A model generated the notes under the pieces. That model had not been told where the DNA came from, ran no database searches, and saw only the letters and a program-made list of their open reading frames with translations. From Pyxicephalus adspersus (lineage: Eukaryota > Chordata > Amphibia > Anura > Pyxicephalidae): 64,000 nucleotides of DNA. The stretch covers positions 86,035,810 to 86,099,809 of the forward strand of contig NC_092859.1 of assembly GCF_032062135.1 (NCBI RefSeq). The letters are read 5' to 3'. The position numbers and the translations under genes were made by a program. Positions 48,934-64,000 of this stretch are shown one piece after another; the first letter of the stretch is position 1, and each line of letters begins with the position of its first letter.

Positions 48934-50003
48934 GTTCTTACAGTTTATACATCAGCCATTATGTGTATTTGCCACACAGTAACAAACTCAAAAGTATGTG
49001 TCTTTGCAGACTTTCCTTCCCAGGTAAGTAGGAGCAGTTTTCAGATCACTGAATGAAATGGTTTAAACGTGTCTTGTAGAAAATGCAAACCCATAAGAAG
49101 GTGGCCTAGGTTCCCTGTTTGCATTTTACATTTTCAATACTGACTTCATTCTGTGCACCCAACATTCTTTGTGCTGTTACAAACATTTGACATATTTCTT
49201 CATACCCGTTGCACTAATTGGGATTCTGACATAGGAACTTCCTTTTTTGTTCTGCTTCAAGTAAAATTGCTTTTAATTTGTTTTGATTTTATGCACATGT
49301 AAAAAGGTCTACACCCTGCAGAGTTACAGATAAACACTCCACTAACATGTATAGACTCTTTCTGCACAGCATATTGCAGCTAAATTGTTTGTAGATGTGG
49401 TTTCTGTATTATCCCACCCCCCCCCATATTTTTACCTTGTGACCCTGTCAGTAACATGTCTAGTTCTAGGGTGTACTGCATGGAGAAGCAATGTAGTCAC
49501 CCTAGTGTATGACTTTATTAAACTCCCACCTCTTCTATTCTCTGTCTCATGGGGGGCACGAGTTCTGTTGTCCTTGTGGTTGGATGAGAACATGAAACTG
49601 TTAAATACAGCACAGGAAGTTGTGAGCTGGCAGGAAGCTTTCCTTAATGGTTAATGGGCCTTTTTTCCCTTTTATTTAACAGATATAACAAGACAATTAT
49701 ATTGTATTTTACCAGACCAATGGGAATAAACTAAGAATTCTAAGTTCTAGAGAATTAACAAGTAAGATAATTGTTTGGGTTTACATACTCTATAAATAAC
49801 TGTGAATTACAGTAAGATGTATTCCTGTAATGTACTTGTCTGGGTTTGTTGTGAGCCACTTTACATAATTGATGCTTCTGACCTGAAAAGTCAGGAAGCA
49901 TAACTGTAGTCTGTGATAAATTATTTGACTATCTAGACAAAAATTGGTATACATTATAATAATGGTTCAATTTAATTGAAAATCATTCTTTTCTGTGTCC
50001 TAG
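48934..50003 (+). other. End of intron 1
   Basis: Intronic sequence ending in TTCTTTTCTGTGTCCTAG, a good polypyrimidine tract and acceptor. The 89-codon ORF at 49385-49654 shows no family signature. Confidence 0.6.
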
Positions 50004-50091
50004 GTGTGGAGTCGGTTAATACAAAGCCTGCACCATGCGTGAATACAAGCTTGTTGTCCTTGGGTCGGGTGGTGTTGGAAAGTCTGCACTG
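50004..50091 (+). CDS. rap1b: RAP1-type small GTPase, coding exon 1 (residues 1-19)
   Basis: First coding exon of a RAP1 GTPase, a Ras-family switch that cycles between GDP and GTP on membranes and controls integrin adhesion and cell junctions. After the acceptor at 50001-50003 there are 31 bases of leader, then the ATG at 50035 in a good context (CACCATGC). The exon encodes MREYKLVVLGSGGVGKSAL: beta-1 and the complete P-loop, GSGGVGKS (residues 10-17), with Gly12 intact. It ends at 50091 before the donor GTAAGA, phase 0. The sequence is unmistakably RAP1. RAP1B is preferred over RAP1A because of Asp107 in the fourth coding exon. The start codon is fixed by the family's MREYK N-terminus. Intron 1 before it is about 27 kb if the 22.8 kb donor is used. 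Confidence 0.97.
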
Positions 50092-51471
50092 GTAAGAATT
50101 TTTCCCCTCTAAGATTAGAAATAAATAGAACTTTAATGATATTGCTCTGTAGTCATTTTTCACTATGAGATTACCCTAAAGAAATGTATAAATACAGAAG
50201 TGGAATGACCACAGAATGCATGACCATGACACACCCAGTTTGTAACTCCACACAACAATTTTCGGTTGTCAGGCAGTCCTGTATGAAACATTTTACTTCA
50301 CCAAAATTGCATTAAGCAGCAGCTTAAAATGTCCTATGATTTTAAGGGCTCACTCAAGGCATTCTTATGCCTTGGGTGAGGTGACAGGGAAGCCAGACAG
50401 AATACTAGTGCTCCGAGATTAAAACGTCATTAATTGACCTATAAAATATCCAGAATGGCTGATTCCCAATCCCAAGAACAGTTGTTCAGTCCTGTGTGCT
50501 ATCACTCATAGACATGTGGATTGTTGCTTAATTGGATTACGTTTTTCACAGACCATGGGAACTTTGAAGTGAACCTGTCAGTATTGAACATTTTTTGTTT
50601 CAATCATTTTTTTATTGAAGTTTACATTGTAAAACCATAGAACTAGCAAACATACATAGGATATGTATATCCATACATATAAACAGTATAGTATTTCACA
50701 ACAAAAACAGAACTATATGAGTCTGGGAGAAACAACAAGATGGGGTGGGAAGGTGAGATCAGGGGAAATAGTAGGGGGTAAGATGAAATGCCTTGGTTTC
50801 GGATAAAACACTTGGATAATTGCATTAGTTACATTGTAAACATAACTTTCAGATAGAATAGACACCACATAATGTCTGCTAATTTTAATTTGAAACTTTA
50901 ATATATTGGAATTGCAAATAAATTAGTGAAACATACAGTTATATTGGGTGTTTCAGCTGGCACCAGTCTCTTCTTGCTGCACCTAAATTTAGGTTGCAGG
51001 CCTAAATCTCAGCCAGGACACTATCTGCATGCAGTTTGTATAATGTCCAGATGCTTTTCTTCTGATGGCGCTCCAGTTTTCTCCCATATCCCAACATCAT
51101 TATGGTAAGTTAATTGTCTTCCCCCCAAAATGGACTTGAACTGATAATAGCTGTAGATTGTAAGCCCCCTCTGAAGCATAGTTAGTGACATGGCTTTGGA
51201 TTCTTTAAGTTGCTGTATATTATGTTGGCACTTAACATTACAAAAAAAGCAATGTATAAAAATAAATGGTGGATGGTAAATATCAGCATACCTTGGTTAT
51301 CAGCCATTGCTTTTGCTCATTACCACTGTCCCCATTTAAAACAATTGCAGCACTTATATTTCCCTTATTATCCCTTTATCTGAACAAACTCAATGTGACA
51401 ATTTTCCGAACATCAGGAACAAATATATGATTTGGTAAGAGGTTGAGCTAACCATCAATGGGTTTCTAGTC
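50092..51471 (+). other. Intron 2, first part, with an L1-like tail
   Basis: Non-coding. The block at about 50590-50780 (CAATCATTTTTTTATTGAAG, then A-rich sequence) looks like the 3' end of a minus-strand L1. A decayed LINE-tail fragment lies at about 51150-51260 (GATTGTAAGCCCCCTCTG). Confidence 0.5.
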
Positions 51472-51995
51472 TTAAAGGATACCTAAACTCAGTTTTCACT
51501 TTACATAAAAGGGTAGACAACCCTTTTATAATAAGTAAGAATTATATGTGTTTGGTTTTTTTTGTAAGTGCAACACCCCTTTTTTTTTTTTTTTTTTAAA
51601 AAGTGCAGCACCGCCCCCTAAATCTCGATCACCTAGGCGGTCGAGAATGAATGGGAGCACAAAGCCTCCCCGGATGCCTGACGTAGGTAGGCTATTGGGC
51701 TGCACCTTCTGCACATGCCCGAGGATCTCAGGCAGGCTGAAAAGGAGCCTTTTTGCACAAAAAGAAAAAAAAGCAGATCCCAGTGAGATCGGCAATCAGT
51801 GAGATCGGCAAATTTTCTTTTTCATCCTACGTCACCAGATCTCGCACCTAGGTTTGAGTGACGTAGAATGAAAAACAGAAAGAAGAGACGAAGATGCCAG
51901 GATGTCGCTGGACACCCCCGGAGCAATTAGACTGCCCTGCAGGTAAGCCTATTTTTTTTTTTTTTTTTGCAAATTTGGGTTTAGTTTTTCTTTAA
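51472..51995. mobile_element. MITE family C copy, long form, 524 bp
   Basis: Left end TTAAAGGATACCTAAACTCA, right end (minus strand) TTAAAGAAAAACTAAACCCA. The interior holds two poly(T) runs, a tandem CAGTGAGATCGGCAA duplication (51781-51811) and an internal inverted repeat (51817-51835 with 51857-51875). No gene. Confidence 0.65.
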
Positions 51996-60022
<8,027 letters not shown>

Positions 60023-60079
60023 CAAGTCGAAGTTGATGGTCAACAATGTATGCTCGAAATTTTAGACACTGCAGGAACG
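60023..60079 (+). CDS. rap1b: RAP1-type small GTPase, coding exon 3 (residues 43-61)
   Basis: Phase 0 exon of 57 bases encoding QVEVDGQQCMLEILDTAGT, with acceptor TTTACAG and donor GTATGT. DTAG (residues 57-60) is the G3 motif. Thr61 replaces the catalytic Gln of Ras, the hallmark of RAP proteins, and explains their use of RapGAPs that supply an Asn. Residue 48 is Gly. As I recall, human RAP1A has Cys and RAP1B has Ala there, so this position does not help the paralogue call. Confidence 0.97.
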
Positions 60080-60358
60080 GTATGTTGGATTTTTCTTTTA
60101 TATGTTTTATATTTTCCGTTTTCGTGAATTTATACCTTTTATCAGGATTTTATTTTTTAGTACTTAATTTGACTTAGTAGTCAGTGACCTGGTTTGTTAT
60201 TTTTGGTGATAACTTCTTCTAGGGGAAGAAGCATTTAAAAAGATCTCTCTATCTTTCTATCTCATCTCTATCAAAGAGTAAGTGATTCCCTTCTCTAAAA
60301 GTCATATGGGGGCTGACTGACAGACCTTAAAGAACATGGCCTGAAAGTGAAGAGAATA
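60080..60358 (+). other. Intron 4, first part
   Basis: Non-coding sequence between the exon 3 donor and the TTAA-flanked element. Confidence 0.6.
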
Positions 60359-60828
60359 TTAACCCCACTAGCATTCTAATTCTCTCTGTATTTCCACAAA
60401 AAAAGCGTTACATTTTTTTTGCATGGAAATTTATTTTACATTTTTGGCTATAATTCTTAGGCATAACTCACCGAAATATATTATATGAAGATTTCTTTGT
60501 ATTGGACTCAATACAGCTATTTTGTGTTGAATCCAATACAAAATGATTTGAATTTCCCGCTGATCCGCCCGCACCGACACATGCACTGACGTCACCGGTA
60601 AACCTTGGGGAACGTCTCTGCAGTTTGCGGCTGAAGATCGGAGGAGGAGGATGTGTCCCCAGGACCTGCGGGGACCAGCAGGATGCCAACGGAGCCAGGT
60701 AAGTGTTTTTCTTTTTTTTTTTTTTTTTTTTTTTTTAAGTTATAAGCTACCCCGAGAGTGTGACTCGGGATTACCACTTTTTGCAGGTAAAATCGACCCT
60801 GAGTCAGGATTACCGCTAGGGGGGTTAA
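60359..60828. mobile_element. TTAA-flanked non-autonomous element in intron 4
   Basis: Left end TTAACCCCACTAGC, right end GCTAGGGGGGTTAA (13 of 14 positions inverted-repeat match). The interior shares CAAAAAAAGCGTTACA and the ATTGGA/TCCAATACAAAATG hairpin words with the element at 8665-9304, so both are one family. A GC-rich segment (60560-60700) and a T run (60711-60736) lie in the right half. The 60-73 codon ORFs in it are repeat-derived. Confidence 0.75.
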
Positions 60829-61435
60829 TTTAGTGCTGGCGGGTCTTTGAATTTTTATCCCAATGTATATTCTTTGAAATGATTAAAAACAATGTTTTTT
60901 CTCTAGTATTTTATGTTGTTCATGTATGGTATGCCTTGAAGAGCTATTAAATACAATCTTCTAAAACGTGTTTAAGTGAAATAAGGAATTAAATCTCAAG
61001 TGGTTTTCCAAGCTGTGTTATTTAGTGCCTAATACATCTCCTACTGTACTGATTGCATACTATTATACATACATATATTTTTGCTTGAATATAATAACCC
61101 TTAGAACAGAAGGTACCCTTTTAGGACATTTTGTTATCTATGGTGATGGGCATTGGCCAAATGAATGTCAGCTGTTTGGGCAGTACATTGCATCAGCTTA
61201 GTACTGGCAGTTTATAGTTTGGGAATCTTCCCTACCTTATATTTTATCCCTTAAAATTAGTATTTTACTTTTTAACTTTGACTCTAACATGTAATTCCCA
61301 AAGTAGGCCCCTACTTTGTTCAACAACTACCCAGGTTTCTATCCATCTGAAACACTTATGGAACTTTAGGAATGATTTTGAGAAGTATGCCTGTTGCACA
61401 ATGGGCAGGGTCAGAGATCTTACAAGTAAATTAGC

Positions 61436-61750
61436 GGGCACTATATGCAAGATGGGGATGAGAAATGTATGATGCTGGGCAGTATGTTTACAAAAGAAAT
61501 GCAGAGACTATATTCGAGGTCAGCATGTGCAAGGAAGTCAAGTACATGTTTTAACAGGAAACCGTATTTGCAAAAGACAATTGTGGAGGGTATGACCATG
61601 GGTGTTATGTTTAGCAGAGGAATTGTGGAGAGTATGATAGCTGGCAGTATGTGTAGTGGAGCAGTACTGAAGGTATTATAATAGGTAGTATGTGCAGAAA
61701 CAAAGTGCTGAGGGCATAAAAACAGGCAGTATGTGCTGAGGCTTTGACAG
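61436..61750. repeat. Degenerate minisatellite with a 41-bp period
   Basis: The word CAGTATGT or a near variant begins at 61439, 61480, 61521, 61562, 61603, 61645, 61686 and 61727, so successive copies are 41, 41, 41, 41, 42, 41 and 41 bases apart. Similarity between copies is moderate, so it is old. It lies about 150 bases before coding exon 4. The 141-codon minus-strand ORF (61441-61866) spans it and is not considered a gene. Confidence 0.85.
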
Positions 61751-61854
61751 AGCTGGTGAGCCTGTAAGAAAATGTTCCTCTTTATTGCTGTCCTGCTGTA
61801 AATTCTGGACTGACAAAACTGGTAACATTCTATCCAAAAATTGGTGTCTGTTAG

Positions 61855-64000
<2,146 letters not shown>

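Noticed and set aside
48724..49056. 110-codon ORF and its neighbours at 48490-49031
   Set aside because: They lie in the CpG-rich MITE at 48507-48930 and read through its repeats.

Overview
This is a vertebrate nuclear window, most likely from a frog. The repeat families (AT-rich inverted-repeat MITEs, frog-style L1 copies, hAT and TTAA-flanked elements) and the long repeat-filled introns suggest an anuran, but I cannot name the species. There is no operon structure, no prokaryotic gene, no CRISPR array and no tRNA or rRNA gene that I can support.

One cellular gene is clear. It is a RAP1-type small GTPase on the + strand, best called rap1b. Its CpG-island promoter and a likely non-coding first exon lie near 22.5-22.8 kb. 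The ATG is at 50035. Four coding exons (50004-50091, 58112-58180, 60023-60079, 61894-62034) join in phase 0 with consensus splice sites and encode residues 1-108 of about 184. The remaining exons lie beyond base 64000. The predicted first intron is about 27 kb.

Region 1-22.5 kb is intergenic and built of repeats. It holds the edge of a MITE at 1-93 and a dispersed repeat near 1.29 kb whose core resembles a hammerhead ribozyme. A dead minus-strand L1 copy lies at 3352-7430, with ORF1, endonuclease, reverse transcriptase and C-terminal remnants between 13-bp target duplications. A LINE 3' end at 8.2-8.64 kb abuts a TTAA-flanked palindromic element at 8665-9304. A 27-bp degenerate minisatellite lies at 14.3-14.7 kb and a 214-bp MITE at 19637-19850. 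A second, 5'-truncated L1 at 20241-21777 sits inside an older DNA repeat.

Intron 1 (22.8-50.0 kb) holds microsatellites, several MITE families, three hAT-like elements (one with a perfect 8-bp duplication) and one unexplained 131-codon ORF. Introns 2-5 hold more MITEs, three short minus-strand L1-like tails, a 41-bp-period minisatellite and a relative of the TTAA element. The interest of the window lies mainly in repeat structure; I did not find a convincing new multigene system. All homology statements are from reading and recall, with no database search.
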